A stretch of DNA of 64,000 nt from Ascaris suum (taxonomy: Eukaryota > Nematoda > Chromadorea > Rhabditida > Ascarididae), in the NCBI GenBank assembly GCA_013433145.1, contig CM024170.1:4173459-4237458 (forward strand), written 5' to 3'. Of the stretch, positions 12,985 to 29,844 are shown piece by piece. Every line of letters starts with the position of its first letter. Within the stretch, counting starts at the first letter, position 1. Under the pieces are notes generated by a model. The model was not told the origin of the DNA and did no database searches. It saw only the letters and a program-made list of their open reading frames with translations. The translations under genes and the position numbers were made by a program.

Positions 12985-13916
12985 CTGACAAAATAATCTG
13001 GATTTATATGTGGTCAACAACTGCTATGCCTGCTGCACTTTGCTGAGCATTCAGCGATCTTCCTTGCTCATTCAAAAGCGCTGCGAAGCGAGCCTTGCGA
13101 AACGAATTGCCGAAAATTGGATAACGGGGCAAATATTGTGTTGTCAAGAAAATCGCCCATCTAGCAACATGAAAAGCGTAAAGTATTCATTATGTTTAGT
13201 GGGGAAGTTTATTGCATTTTATGCAAAATTGAGACAATAAACTGCCAATACGTCACCGTTATTTAGAAATGCTGTATAGAAGTGTTGAATTTTGCAATCA
13301 TAACTGCCTCTTTTTGTGATTGCATAATAGCACAAGCAATATGCGTCAATTATCTGCAATATTTCTAAAGTTATTAGAAGATGAGGAAACAAATCTTCAA
13401 AATGATGCAGTTCTTCCGTATTTTAAACTTCACTTTTAGAATAGACGAGTAATGTGGCAAACATCCTTTCATCACAATTCAAGCTTAACAGATCTGAAAA
13501 GCAACCATAATGCGTTTGTTGAAGACAGTTTTCTGAACTGAAATTGTCCTTTAGTCATGAACCGAAGCCACTATTCCATTGGACGAGTGTATGGCAGAAA
13601 CACCAACAACAGCAGCCGTGACATAATTCATTGTATATTTGTTCGTAGTTGCAGCGCTAACTTGTACACTAAATTAGTGAGAAAATTTGAAAATGTACCT
13701 TATGATTTTAACAAAAGAATTTGCTTTTGTGAGTTTCATCGTCGATGATGAGTCTCTAAATTCCCTGCACGAAGGATGAAAAAAAAGAAAAACGAAATAG
13801 AAGCAAAATATTTGAAAGAAAGGGGGTATATTTACGCTTTCTAGAATACAGCACCCAATTTTTTTTAGCTGTTTAAAAAGACAAACATCGGTGATTGCAA
13901 TAGAAAACTCGACGAC

Positions 13917-14339
13917 TCAAATAAGGGTAAGCGAAATCTTTTCCGAGTCTATCGTCGCAAGTACGACGATTTCAAATGCAGTGAAAATCATATCGATATG
14001 AAACTGTATGTTTGAAATTAATCCTATCGGAATTCTTCTAAACGAACGACCAACTCTCATATCACGTATCCTCTTGTAGAGGATTAAAACGAATTGAACG
14101 CAAACATCGATGGGAACAAAACAGTATAGTGAGCTAAGGAGCACTCTCAAAGAGAATTTATTTGTGTTTTTTACTGATTTGAGGGCGGAATGAGTTTCAA
14201 CATCTGGCAGTGAAAGTTCCCTGTTTCGAGTTATGCACATTAGTAATTGTGATATTTTGTTGTGAGAAAATTTGCTATTGGCTGCCATGGAGAGGAAATA
14301 GTTTATGCTTCCCTTTGCTCGAAGAGAGGAAGGAGACAT
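13917..14339 (-). CDS. Open frame with membrane-protein character, unrecognised
   Basis: 140 codons are open on the minus strand, long for this AT-rich DNA. Two hydrophobic parts (SLYCFVPIDVCVQFVLILY and FTAFEIVVLATI) flank a basic loop (KRIRDMRVGRSFRRIP). This arrangement recalls part of a nematode serpentine receptor, but no signature was seen. A CGAAACAG acceptor lies inside at about 14224, so the true exon may be shorter than the open frame. Confidence 0.25.
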   Translation of the reverse strand: MSPSSLRAKGSINYFLSMAANSKFSHNKISQLLMCITRNRELSLPDVETHSALKSVKNTNKFSLRVLLSSLYCFVPIDVCVQFVLILYKRIRDMRVGRSFRRIPIGLISNIQFHIDMIFTAFEIVVLATIDSEKISLTLI

Positions 14340-14539
14340 CGCTTATTTTAAATCAATGTCAGAAACATTTACGATATTTACTACATGAAAATTCGCTAAT
14401 TATGAACGTCAAAAGCTTGCTTTCATATGCTCATATTTGCCAACAGCACGACGGTGTCAAAAACGGAAGGCGTTCACCGAGTTTCCGATTGGATAGCCAA
14501 ACATATTAGTTTAGGTATGTAAAACTTTAAAATGATTAA

Positions 14540-18575
<4,036 letters not shown>

Positions 18576-18875
18576 CTAAAAAAAAACTGAAAATTGCAAA
18601 AAAAGTTTTAAAAAATGTAAAGCTAGTAAAGCTATAAATAGCCAATATTCCACTTTGCTGCTTTTGCTGGCTTCGATGAATATTTCGCTGCTACAGGATG
18701 CACTTCTTGAAAACTCCACAATGATGACTCGAAAAAGGTGTTCACCATTTAAACAAGCGCACTTTCGAATTATCTTTGCCCTTGAGTCTATGGCAGAGAA
18801 GATCCATGTTGCTTGATTAAGGTGGATATTACACGCTTGATTCTTACATGACGAGTGAAACTTATGAAGGCTCAT
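18576..18875 (-). CDS. Small open frame with C-terminal hydrophobic tail, unrecognised
   Basis: An ATG opens 99 codons with five cysteines in the first 70 residues (CKNQAC, KCACLNG, SCSSE) and ends in a hydrophobic run (LFIALLALHFLKLFLQF) with no basic anchor, as in a tail-anchored or GPI-anchored protein. There is no N-terminal signal peptide in this frame. A GTAAGA donor-like site close to the start would instead break it after ten codons, so this may be chance. Confidence 0.2.
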   Translation of the reverse strand: MSLHKFHSSCKNQACNIHLNQATWIFSAIDSRAKIIRKCACLNGEHLFRVIIVEFSRSASCSSEIFIEASKSSKVEYWLFIALLALHFLKLFLQFSVFF

Positions 18876-21800
18876 ATCTACAGAGTATCAGGATCAGAGT
18901 AGGAATAATTTTTAGTTGCTTTTTGGTAAAATTTTATCGCACTTTGTAAAAATTTAAGTTGCGTATTGTTGGCTCATAGGGCAGTTTAGTCCATAAGGAA
19001 TTTCTCCGCGTCTCACACAAGTCGTTGAGGATGAGTGGAGGGGAGTGGTGAAGTCTATCAAAAATTCTGGGACCATCGAAGCTCGAGGGTCGAATATTGG
19101 AAGACCTTCCTAGTTCGAGTACTCAAACTTCGCATGCCCCCCAAAGTTCGGGGCCCGAATATCAAAGCTATCATTACGACTGTCCAACAAGAAAATTTTC
19201 ACTGCATTGCGAAAGTTATAGCAAAATTCAAGAAAAGTGATAGCTGTTGTACTCGGACTGCTAGTTTTCGTGAAACATTTCAAGCAGTTCCTGTCTAGGG
19301 TATTACCTTTGCAATAGTATGTCTTCTCCGTAATTTAATGCATTGATAACTGGCGGTAGTCATACATAGATGAGTGGTTTCTTTCCACTTTTAGCACCTT
19401 ATTTAAGAAGTCTTGAATATGGAAGTTTTATAGCGGCACTTCTTACTAGTTAATTAGCGTAAAAATTGAAAGCAAATCTCAATTACTCGACAACTGCTAA
19501 ATATCAGCGAGTGATTAGTTACAAAGTAAGATGGCGTTTATGCATTACAAAATCCTCCTTAAACGCCTTTTCCAACCTAAACAATATAACATTGAATGAT
19601 CACATTTCGACGTTTGCAGATAACACCCAACTACCGTATGCAATCGACATTGAAAATGAAGCGGAAAATCGAAATACAGAACAATAGAGAAAATGTGATT
19701 GTAAAAGTCTTGAGGCTGAAGCGAAGGAAACTTTTATAAGCATTACGGATCCGCCAAATGACTCAGAAAAATCGACCAAGCGATTCAGAAAAACACTCCA
19801 TTACATAGCAATTCTAAGTAAAAGCGTCATAAGCATCACGAAATATGAGTGTAATTTTTGATGAGAAAATCTCATACGAAGTGAATTTCTCATCTCAAGG
19901 GAATGCTCATTTATTCTTCATAAATCACAACGAGTGAAGAAATAATATCAGACTATCAAAGCCGACTTTGAATAATTCCTATAATTATTTCAATACAGAG
20001 GGATATTTTTAAGACATAACAGCGACTGAAAGATCTTTCCGGAACTAATAATAAACACTTCAAAAAATACATCAGCGTTGTCGAAACATCTAATCAACAG
20101 CAACTTTTGCCTAGTGGGCGGAAAAAAGAAATACGAACCTTTTGAGAGGTTACAAACAAAACATAATTAGAGTAATTGCAATAAGCCTATAGGAAATGAG
20201 CTGGCAAGAAAATCATCAACTTAGTCAATATGTAAACACTCTTCCTGAGGGTCTTTTCTAAACAATTTCTAAAATCGGATTATTGAAAACAAGCCGTCGG
20301 GCTCTCATAAGAAAATGGGCAGCAGCCAAGTCAATGAGGAGACAATAGATCACTACACCGTTCCTCATGGGTAAGACTGTCAGAAATACACTGTGTCGGA
20401 GGGGTAGGTGAAAATAGACGGATGGCAGGGTACATGGCTGGCTGCACATTGCAAAGACGTTCCTTGTATTGTGCATGCGATTAGCAAAAAGCTGAAAGAG
20501 AGGTTGGACATGATCCTCAAACTTTGCAATCGGTGGAATTTTCTCAATTTTTCAGAGGACTTCCTGTTCACTTGAAAAAAAAAATGCTGCTTCCGGGAGA
20601 CAACATGTTCACAACATTGCCGACAATTCTAAAGTCGTTCACAGTACAGATGTTTTCGTTGCAAAGACTGAAGTTTTCGGGGCAAAATTTTTGGAAATGT
20701 CTGTGGCAGAGGTCCATCGTAAACAGGAAAAGGAATGAGAAGAACGAAGTGTATCGGGGAATCTGGAAGGAGATGAGCGAATAATTGCAATGAATAAATT
20801 TGCATTTTATCAAAATAAAAGACACTGGAAGCTGTGAACAAATCTTTAGCAACGGAATAAAATCAAACAGTTGAACGTTTCAACAATAAGTGCATAGCAA
20901 TTATGAATAAGTCGATAAAGCAGCTGGAATGTCAACGCTTCGGAAACGATCCTATCAGAGAACGACGTGCAGAGAGACAGCTGGACAAATGTTATCAGTG
21001 AGGCTTCTCATCATTTACCTGTCATTTGTTCCAAATTAATTCTCTGCCGCTTATTAAATGAATCGCTGAAGGTTTATTTCCTATTTATTCGCTAGTTGAC
21101 ATGTATCACTTTAATATTCATGGTCAAACGATCGTTATGTCCATTTGTCTTTTCCCTAATCGCATTTTTCCCACAAGCTGCCCGTTGGTCTAAAACTGGT
21201 GAGTATGATCAATACATAATCACAAAACAATTCTACGCCTGTTGATGCTGCAAATTATAAAAAATTGTATGAGTGGGAACTGCAGAGTTCCTCAAGTACC
21301 ACAATAATATTCCAATGGGAATTGTAGTCTCATAAACGTTATCTATTTGAAAAACAATGTCGATAATTGAAAAATATGATGAGAGTATATAGCACAATAC
21401 ATTTTCAAATGTGGAGAATTTGTTTGAGAACAGCTTCCGTTCATCACAGCAAATATCAAGCGGCCGTAGCCGGTGGGCTAATTTTATTTTAATCGTAGCT
21501 TTTTGCTTTGTGAATAGCGACAGCACACCTATATAATGAATGATAAAAGTGCAATCCCCGCAATTGTTACTGAAAATGCGCTAATTTCACTGCAGAGCAT
21601 TCTGCTCTCTAAGAATGAAAGAAATCGTAGTTGTTGCTTGGCGTTATATGTTCTTATCGGAACTGCACACCTTCCATTCGTTCGAGAAAGATTCCTCGTC
21701 CCTCAATTATGGAATATTTTTCAGTCCTGATCGACAAGTAAACATCCCCACCTAATGACGGTAGAGTACTAGCCACGAAATGTTTTGTTTATCCGAGAGA

Positions 21801-22478
21801 TCAACACTTTACTAACTCTGATCTTTGAAAATTTTCAGTCTTCTGGTTTACAGGGTTTGTCGTAAGAGTATAGGTTATTAGTGCGTAGCAAAATGTTTTT
21901 TAAGAAGAGGGTTTATATTGCCGTAATTAGAGAGGGAAACGTGTGTAGCGCTTTATTTAGTGGCTTCTCATTTGTTTGCTAGCTACTTGACTTGGCCTCG
22001 TAAATTTGGCCAATCAAGTAACGCTAATCACTGTGCTTTGCATGTATGTTGATCCATACTCATCTCTGTGAATGAAAGAGAATCGTACTTGTTGCCTGGC
22101 ATTATCTGTGCATTTTAGAACTCTATACTTCGTTCAAAAATGCACAATAACCACAAAAGTGTAGTGATTCACTTCTCAATGCCACTAAAATGCGACATCC
22201 ATAGGCGTCCAAATCGGTTATGACACAGCGAACAGTAATTATAAGCGCATTAAAGAGGAAATCTGTAAAAAAAAAAACGATCGCATCAAGCGACATAAAT
22301 TATCACATTTATTAATTTCATAATTTATGCTTTTTTGGCTCAATCGCATGGGAAATAAAAAGAAAAAATTTCGTTTAAATGCACGACAGCTGTTAGATAA
22401 TTCTTTGTCTAAAGCTAGTTTCGATTCGAAGTGGACGAAACTGACCGCACAGCTTCCTTCACGAGCCTATCCCCTGAC
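18876..22478. other. Gene-poor stretch
   Basis: Short open frames on both strands at 20.5-20.85 and 21.2-21.5 kb but no consistent gene model. A roughly 60-bp segment at 21605-21700 recurs in diverged form at 22060-22140 (both contain GAATGAAAGA and TTGTTGC). Confidence 0.4.
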
Positions 22479-22649
22479 CTCGCTAGTGATTTCAATTAAA
22501 TATCCTGATAAAGATTCGTATGTCTGTTCTGGAACATCTAAAACTTGTGCAGCCAAAATTTGTGGCCCGAGTGGAGGGTAAAATGGTATATGAACATCAA
22601 CAAGGCACGAATTGCGAAGACATATACGATATTCAGGAAATGTTGACAT
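22479..22649 (-). CDS. Possible coding exon starting with ATG, unrecognised
   Basis: An ATG at 22649 opens 57 codons ending at a GAG donor followed by GTCAGG. The peptide includes LVDVHIPFYPPLGPQILAAQ and LDVPEQTYESLSGYLIEI, which looks like folded protein rather than a chance frame. The frame is open upstream to 22784, where a TTATAG acceptor would allow a longer exon. Downstream exons were not identified; an open frame at 21526-21233 on the same strand (with LDICCDERKLF and a hydrophobic stretch) is a candidate but its phase does not fit directly. It could belong with the cluster at 22860-23490. Confidence 0.3.
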
Positions 22650-22859
22650 AATTATTAAAAAGCAATATATAAAGCAAACGCATTTGCCTATAAATAAAAT
22701 AGATGGAGAGGAGTTGTATGCATTAAAGAAACAACAAGTACGTTTCGTCTCCTTGCAAGTTCCGGCGGAAACATTAGATGTCATGAAGCCATTGATTTGG
22801 CATTAGCAGATTGACGGCTAAGTGAGCGTTGATTCCAGTCAGGCACAAAACAGCACCGC

Positions 22860-23490
22860 TCAATGAGGCTTTGCCCATTCCGCCCACGTCAATGCTTTAC
22901 GCAATACTTTGCGATGCTCCGTCAAGGCAAATTTCTTAGCGTACTGACTTTGGCAGACTGAAAACCATACGGTTTCGGCTGAGCTTGCCAGCTGGTCCTC
23001 TCCATTTTTTCTTGTTCACCTGAAGCACTCGTATTCGTCTCTTTCTAACGATTAAGACTATGCTTGAAGCACCGCTGACAGTTTAAAATGTTGCAGCAAG
23101 AGTTCTCGCCTTCTATCTTTGTTTGAATCCCTGTTCCAAGCACGCGGACGTATCTTCAACCCCTCATTTCCGATACGACGTTGACCTTTAGCCAACAATT
23201 AGTTCACAAGTAGGTCCATAGCTCCATATTATCAACAGCTACTCATCAAATGTCGATCATCAACGCTTGAACCATCAAATCGGTTGTGCCGCTCATTCGC
23301 ATATCGACGGCCGGTCCCGCCATCTAGAAAGACTGTCAGGCGAGAATGCCTTCCGTACCACTTTTCTTGTAAAATCGCCTCGCACATTTGGATAAGTACA
23401 GCACCATTGAGGCCCGTCTTGCTGATCTCCGTGGCATTCTGAATGGATTCTTCCGTATTATCGGGAAGTCGTCCATTCAGGAATTGCAAC
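22860..23490 (-). CDS. Coding-like exon cluster, 3' end of an unrecognised gene
   Basis: Exon 23490-23243 (acceptor CACTAG, donor ATGA then GTAGCT) is open for 82 codons and contains SKTGLNGAVLIQMCEAILQE and LDGGTGRRYANERHNRFDG. A 57-bp intron that would restore the same frame leads to 23185-23073, a basic stretch rich in Arg, Lys and Asp (RPRAWNRDSNKDRRRELL). The continuation is unclear: after about 23050 two overlapping frames are both coding-like, one ending in WAEWAKPH and a stop at 22860. The 28-35 bp intron needed to reach them is very short, so part of this may be a decayed copy. Composition favours real coding on this strand. No family recognised. Confidence 0.33.
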
Positions 23491-24970
23491 CTAGTGTTTT
23501 CAGGTTCCGTTGTTTAATTGTCTTTTTCTAGAAGAAAAGTCTTCACATTGTCTGTTGCGCTATACGGTGAAGGGAGGGGGTTGTGTGCGAAAATCACACA
23601 CCTCCTCACTTTGTAAAATTGCACCTTTCTGATCGCATATGCTTTTGAACGTGAACATCTTGGCTGTATTTGGAACATTATTTAAGTATTTAGTAGGATC
23701 GGTTGTAAACGGAATTGAGATGAGGCATATAAACACTCGGTCGCAGGCACCACTGACCTAAATTCAATTATTCCCTCATACTACAGTACTAAATCATCCT
23801 TGCGTGCACTTTCAATTGCACTTGATCAAGCCAGGCAATCAGACAATTTATATCGCACGAAACCATCACTGCATGAAGCGTACAGACGCCTACTAAAATT
23901 TCTACTGCATGAAATTTCTTCGCTTCGTTTGGCATAGCAAAAGAGTTGTTTATTCAAAAACGTGTCATTGCGCTAAGTGGATTAGGCATGAGGGATAATG
24001 CAACGGGCCGATATATACTTTCGCACTAAGAGAGGTGATACTGCTGAATATTTGGAGAGTATAACACACATAGAATGGAGTGTAATATGCAGAGATCCAC
24101 GAAAAAATAGCCCATCGAGAACAACAAACATATGAAATGACTGCATATTTGATAGGGCGAAGAAATGGGCAATTAAATTTCAGGGATTAGCACGAAAGCT
24201 GCAACGATGCGACCAACAAAAAAAGGTTCACGATTACATAAGTCTGCGCATCTTTGGTCGAATTATTTTGCGTCAATGCCCGTTGGCATTTCGCCATCAC
24301 AAAATGAGAGAAATATGAGTAGATATGCAAATAAAGCGTAAACGATTGGTTTGGTTGCAAATTTTGTTGAGTGCTCTTCATGTTTCATTACTGAATTCTG
24401 AGGAAAATAAACGTATCGACGATTTGCATTAAAACTTCACCTCCATTAAAAGAAATGGAGGTCTTTCAAAAGTGAGAGACAAATGTAAAGAACTCAGTGT
24501 TTGGAAGCGCACTTGTACTAATCGGTTGCATCAAATATAACTGTCTGATTAAGTGAAACCTGACTGATAAAGCAAAATACGTTTACGTTGACTGATGAAT
24601 GCGTTCGACGATCAGTCACATTTGTGCATCATAAGCATGCATTTGCAAACACAGACATGGACAGACATAAGCCTACGCATATGCACATACAAATACACGC
24701 ACAAGCAGAACAGATACATACGCGTTACACATATAGATACACATGGGCATGAGCGATGATCCATATGCTGCTAAATTTCGTGATGATTTCCTCATCAAGT
24801 TAGTGACGTGTAAAACAATTAGAAAGATGTGAAAATTTCCCCCATAAGTTGCTGAACACCTGCGAAAACTAATATCGAACTCGAGCCGATGTTTTTTCCA
24901 CCATCTGTTGTAATGATATGGCTATAATATTTCCTACTCAATTATTTCGGCCTGTATGAGACGATATCGA
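23491..24970. other. Gene-poor stretch between two minus-strand models
   Basis: No exon supported apart from possible upstream parts of the 22860-23490 cluster; contains the ACA-rich patch at 24645-24745. Confidence 0.4.
24645..24745. repeat. ACA/AGACA-rich cryptic simple sequence
   Basis: Imperfect CA/GACA repeats (CACAGACATGGACAGACATA, ACACATATAGATACACA). No gene seen here. Confidence 0.6.
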
Positions 24971-26084
24971 CTATTCCTTTATCCGATCGATGCAATTTTG
25001 CACAGAGGAATTGTTCCGATCGATTGCGATGTGCGATCGGATCACTGCAGTCGTAATCTTTTCGCATTTCTCGGTCCCATATGTCGAAGTAAGAAAATGC
25101 TGAATAAAGCAGCAAACTCGCCGAAGGAATTGGAATTGAAAGAGGGTTTAGAGGAGAAAGCAAAACTAATTTACCCTTATACATACGTGGTAGCGAAACC
25201 AAAATACGAGTTCTTACCGTTTTTGCTTCTCCTATCCACCTCCACCGCTTTTTGATTGCAATGGAGGAAACTATCAATGGTTATATGAAGCGTGATAACT
25301 GAACTGCAATGCTCGCTTTAATGCAGGTCTAGCTGGGATGTCCCGGATATTCCATCGAAAATCAGTGCTAGTTGTTGAATATTGAGACTCTTTCCAAGTG
25401 CATTTTATTCGTTAATGATCAAGGTGGCATTAAAAGAAGTGCCCACGATAGTAGTATCGTACTCATGATAAATATTGACGGGATATATCCGATTCCTGCA
25501 TGTGAGCAACGCTCCTTGCAAATGTACAGTTCCGCAATCTGTAAACAGCAAAATGATAGCTGCAACCAAATGAAGGGTTTTGTTAAAATAAATCCTCCAT
25601 AAATGCTATAAACGTGTGAGTTGGAAAATACATTATACTGACAAGGAATTCCAATAGATATACAACCGACAGGGATTATAATTGTAATGAAAACAATAAC
25701 TTGAACTATCAACAGAGAGAGTGACATCATCGTACCAAAAAGTACTGCTATTCTTGCTTTGTACTTGTGCTTATGCCAACTATGATACAATGCTGTATCA
25801 GGCACAAAACGACAAAAAGCATACAAGTGCAGTGCAATTTTATTTTTGGAAAGTAAGAAGTACTGTATTGTGCTAAATTTAGAGAAAAGTATTTGGCATA
25901 AAGTATAGACTGCAAGGAGCAAACGACTGTTAAGCAGTTCAGGTGACGAAGGTGACGAAAAATCTACAAGCTCAGATGGCGATACGTTTGAGACCGGTAA
26001 GGACGATGTAGATGATTCTGAAGAAAGGCACCAAATTTTAGGGCTTACTGTACAATTTTCGAGAGAAGTGAGCTGCAGAATCAT
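24971..26084 (-). CDS. Predicted multi-pass membrane protein, 3 exons, about 267 aa, unrecognised
   Basis: The model joins 26084-25463, 25270-25218 and 25099-24971 with GT-AG introns of 192 and 118 bp, and the phases fit (phase 1, then 0). The ATG at 26084 opens a 207-codon exon with a Ser/Pro-rich N-terminal part. Hydrophobic segments follow near residues 54-78, 112-145 (LLIVQVIVFITIIIP), 163-187 and 197-213, then KKRWRW and a hydrophilic tail of about 55 residues. This looks like a serpentine chemoreceptor fragment or another polytopic protein, but no family motif was seen. Caveats: exon 1 is long for this region, the last exon is open in a second frame that ends near 24945, and the opposite strand carries an acidic open frame over 25906-26112. 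An upstream exon may be missing. Confidence 0.42.
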
Positions 26085-27643
26085 AGACTGCAGCTGGCGC
26101 TTGCAAGCGACCTAAGACATCCAAATGCCATACAGATGTTGCTGCATTTATGAGGGCCATGTGGAGAATTCAGATAAATGGCTATTTACGTAAGGTTTTG
26201 TTTACGGGATCTGATGTGGAATTGGAATTGCTCGGCAGCACTAGTTGCAATTTTCGCTGTTACGCCATAGAGCGCCATTTTTGTACTGAGGACGACATTA
26301 CTGAAGTACCTTTTCTTGGAAGACTAAAATAAAAAGAGAAGTAGATGTCTCAGCTGTGGAAAACTTAAATTAATAAGCAGATCTCTACAGCCCTTTTCAC
26401 GCGTGCATAAAAATCAGAAGTATATGTTGTGGGAAACGACCTCGCAGCGATGCATCTTTTGCATTACCTCAGTGATGCGTGTTTTTCTCTGCTCCATAAT
26501 ATTGTGCACGTTTCCCTGTTTCTCCTGTTGCATGTTGACAAACCCATTTCATGCCATTTGCGTTGAAGGTTGATCCCTACGACTGGGAGTTAAAATCAGA
26601 TGGTGCGAAAGTAGCGCGGGTATCATGCCAAAGTGGAAGCAGTGCATCGGGGCATCTAGAAGCTGAGGTGCAGGTGTGGTGGTAGTGCAGGTGGAGAGTT
26701 TTGAGCGGAAGTGCTGAGCAATTGTGATTGTATTAGACTTGAAAAAGCGATGCGATTGCAGCATTGTACTATTTTGGGGTGGAAGTGCAAGCACGTTGGA
26801 AGTTTCTGCCGCGATGATGTCATTGTCAGAGAGTTTCCTCCACAAGGATCATTAAAGAGTGTTGCTTTATTGATATTCATGCTTTGTCCTCATCTCTTGA
26901 AATATTTGCACTATCAGTTCATTGATGATCATATATCGTTAATAAAGCTTAAAACTTTTAGTTGAAGGACTTGTTTGTGGAACATTAGTAGAAAATCAAC
27001 GGAGTGCCCACTAAAAATGTCCACCATAACCGACGAATAGATCGTTTCATGTGTGCTCAAATTTTGTCCGCAATCAAAGGCTGTTGGTTCAGTCTCAGCC
27101 TTCGAAGAATTTATAGTGCACTGGGATCACGATGACTCGCACTACAGGTACAAACAGCGTCGAAAGTACGTTGTAAAAACCTGTCACATTATTACTGACA
27201 CATGCAACAACACGCTCTACATCGAAGTTTTTAGCTTATACAGACCGGGTGAAAATAGTTTCCACGTTGCTCACGGCTCTGGTTACCCTTGATTACCATC
27301 TCTTTCCCACCCTCCCCCTCCCCCTCCCCCCTATCTTCTCGTTTTTATGGCCCGTAGGATATGTTACATTCGCTACAAATTTCTTATAAATATATGATTC
27401 CGAAGACGTTTACTGTTGGTTCATAGCCTAATCTCAGACACACTTTTGTCACCTTATTTCATTTCGTAGAGTGTGAAAACACAAATGTCAACCGACCGTG
27501 TTGGCCTTTTCAATTTGCTCCGATGAGCATCCGATTTCCATGCGTAATTTCTGCAAAGCCCCCAAATTCAAGCAATATTATATGTTCCCATATATAAAGG
27601 AGGTAAAAAATGGAACAGAATGTTAGCTCTTACATTTGTGTTT

Positions 27644-27735
27644 GCAATAATACCAGTATTTTTAATGCAATAATACCAGTACTTTTTATGCATTGATATT
27701 TGGATGATTGTAATAATAGCAGTATATTTGTGCAG
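27644..27735. repeat. 23-bp tandem repeat, decaying
   Basis: Two almost identical 23-bp units starting GCAATAATACCAGTA (27644-27666, 27667-27689), followed by looser versions carrying TAATAATAGCAGTA and CAGTAATAAC. Confidence 0.75.
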
Positions 27736-28594
27736 TAATAACTGTGTTGAAAATGTTCCCAGAGAGCTATATATAGTTTAATGTAAATATATGCCGCATA
27801 CGTTAATATCGAAATTATTGGTTTAGTGATGTCGAGTGACCAAACATCATCAATCAAACCGAAAAACCTCTATCCATTATAATTGCTCCCCAATGAAGAA
27901 CTCCTTTATAATATTCTTATATAGTTGGCAAAATATCAGTACAGCAATAGTCAAACTGCGCATATATTGTACATGCTCCATATATGCCGACTTACCTGTT
28001 TGGTGCTTGTAAACCGAGATGGAAATGAATCATCTCAATGAAATATGAGAATTGTCATGTACTCAGCGATTCAGAATAGATTTGCACCTTTTTTTTAAAC
28101 CTATCTATTAATATTAAACAATCTAGATGCGTTCTTACTTGAAGAAAATTTTTGAAAGAATACCTCCATTATTCTCCAACTATTTTTCACCATTATCGAA
28201 AGACCATGGCAAAATCGCGTGCATCTCAAGCCGCATATATGAGAAGTTAATCATTTAAGGAATCTGTTGATGTGAACAGTTAAATGCATATGATCATTTG
28301 CTCACGCGGACAAGTTGTCTCCACTTGATAGGTGCAATATAACTGGTAGGTGCATCAATCGCTGGGCCGGGCGCACAGGTGACATTTTTTTCGTTGCCAG
28401 ACCACAAGCACGTCATTGGCCAATGGTCACTTGCATCATTCAGAAGAAAGCCCGCACTGAGGTGATCTGCACACAGAGATGGCAGGAAGCGGAGTGCATC
28501 CAAGTGTGTAGTTAACGACGACGAGCTGAACAATATCGCTGAATTTATTAGAAATTCTGATGTTATGAATTAGCTGGGACGGCAGTATATAGCT

Positions 28595-28758
<164 letters not shown>

Positions 28759-29844
28759 TGGAAATGTTCATTGCTAGGAGACCAGTTCATAACGCGCCAA
28801 CAGTCACTTCCGTTGCATGCTAACTACGTTGCAAATGCTGGACTGATTTCATCGATATTAAACACGAAGAGTGGTGTGCTGATTTGTACTGCTCGAAATT
28901 AAACGGGGCCAAAGGAGAGACAGGGGAGGGGCGGCCGTGTTTTGATCTGTTTCTCTTTACATTAAAGATTGGTTGGCGTATGCTCCTAATCAAGCTATTC
29001 AGGGTGTAGAAGGAAAAGACCCGGAAAAACCGACTACACGATAGTGAAACGCTTGTAGCTCGTATCAGGTTCGGCATCGAAATGATGGTGTTGGCGCCGG
29101 ATGGTCATACACATAAGGTACAACGAATTATAGCAGGGACTCCATTATTGCCTGCACAACTCCTTTCGTATTGCATGCTTCAGCTGCATCATATGTCTTG
29201 CATAAATTAGCTTCGTCGCACTTCCTAAACGATTTCCATATTCAAGCATATTCAGCAGATGATAAAGACAACTCACTGAGTGTTGGAAGTGTCGTTTTGC
29301 TTACGTTTTATTAAAATGGCGACCTGAGCCCGTTTCAGACGCCAAGCATCACGTTGAAACTCACTGCACGTGAGGGCTTCAGAGCAGATTATAGTAGTTC
29401 TACAATAACCTGAAATAGTTTGATCCTTTCTTCAGATGCTTGCTCGAGAAACTATTGCAAATTGGCACTCAGTGACCACCTCAATGCAAATATGTCATTT
29501 GCGTCGCTCATTTCAACGTCTACGCAAAGTTATTTGCATTCGACTGAATCTAAGCTGTTTTTTTTTCTCAACATCAGAAAAATATGCATAAGGAACCGAA
29601 GATCACATACCTTTAAGTGAGCAAAGGAAAATGACAATAGATCCGATGAACAGCGATTTTTGGATCAACCGCATTTAAAGACAAAATTAGAAAACACTAA
29701 ATTCGGAAGTCGACATGAAAGCTTGAAACTTTTCATGCCAATTTCAGCCAAAGTTAATTAAAATGCGACAATAAGCCGCAGATCCCAGTCGAAATTTGCA
29801 TCGTTATGAATTCTGATGGTTGTTGAATCATTAGAAAATAATTT

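Noticed and set aside
24956..25255. Plus-strand frame of 99 codons
   Set aside because: The minus strand has better-supported exons there with matching phases, so this is probably a shadow.
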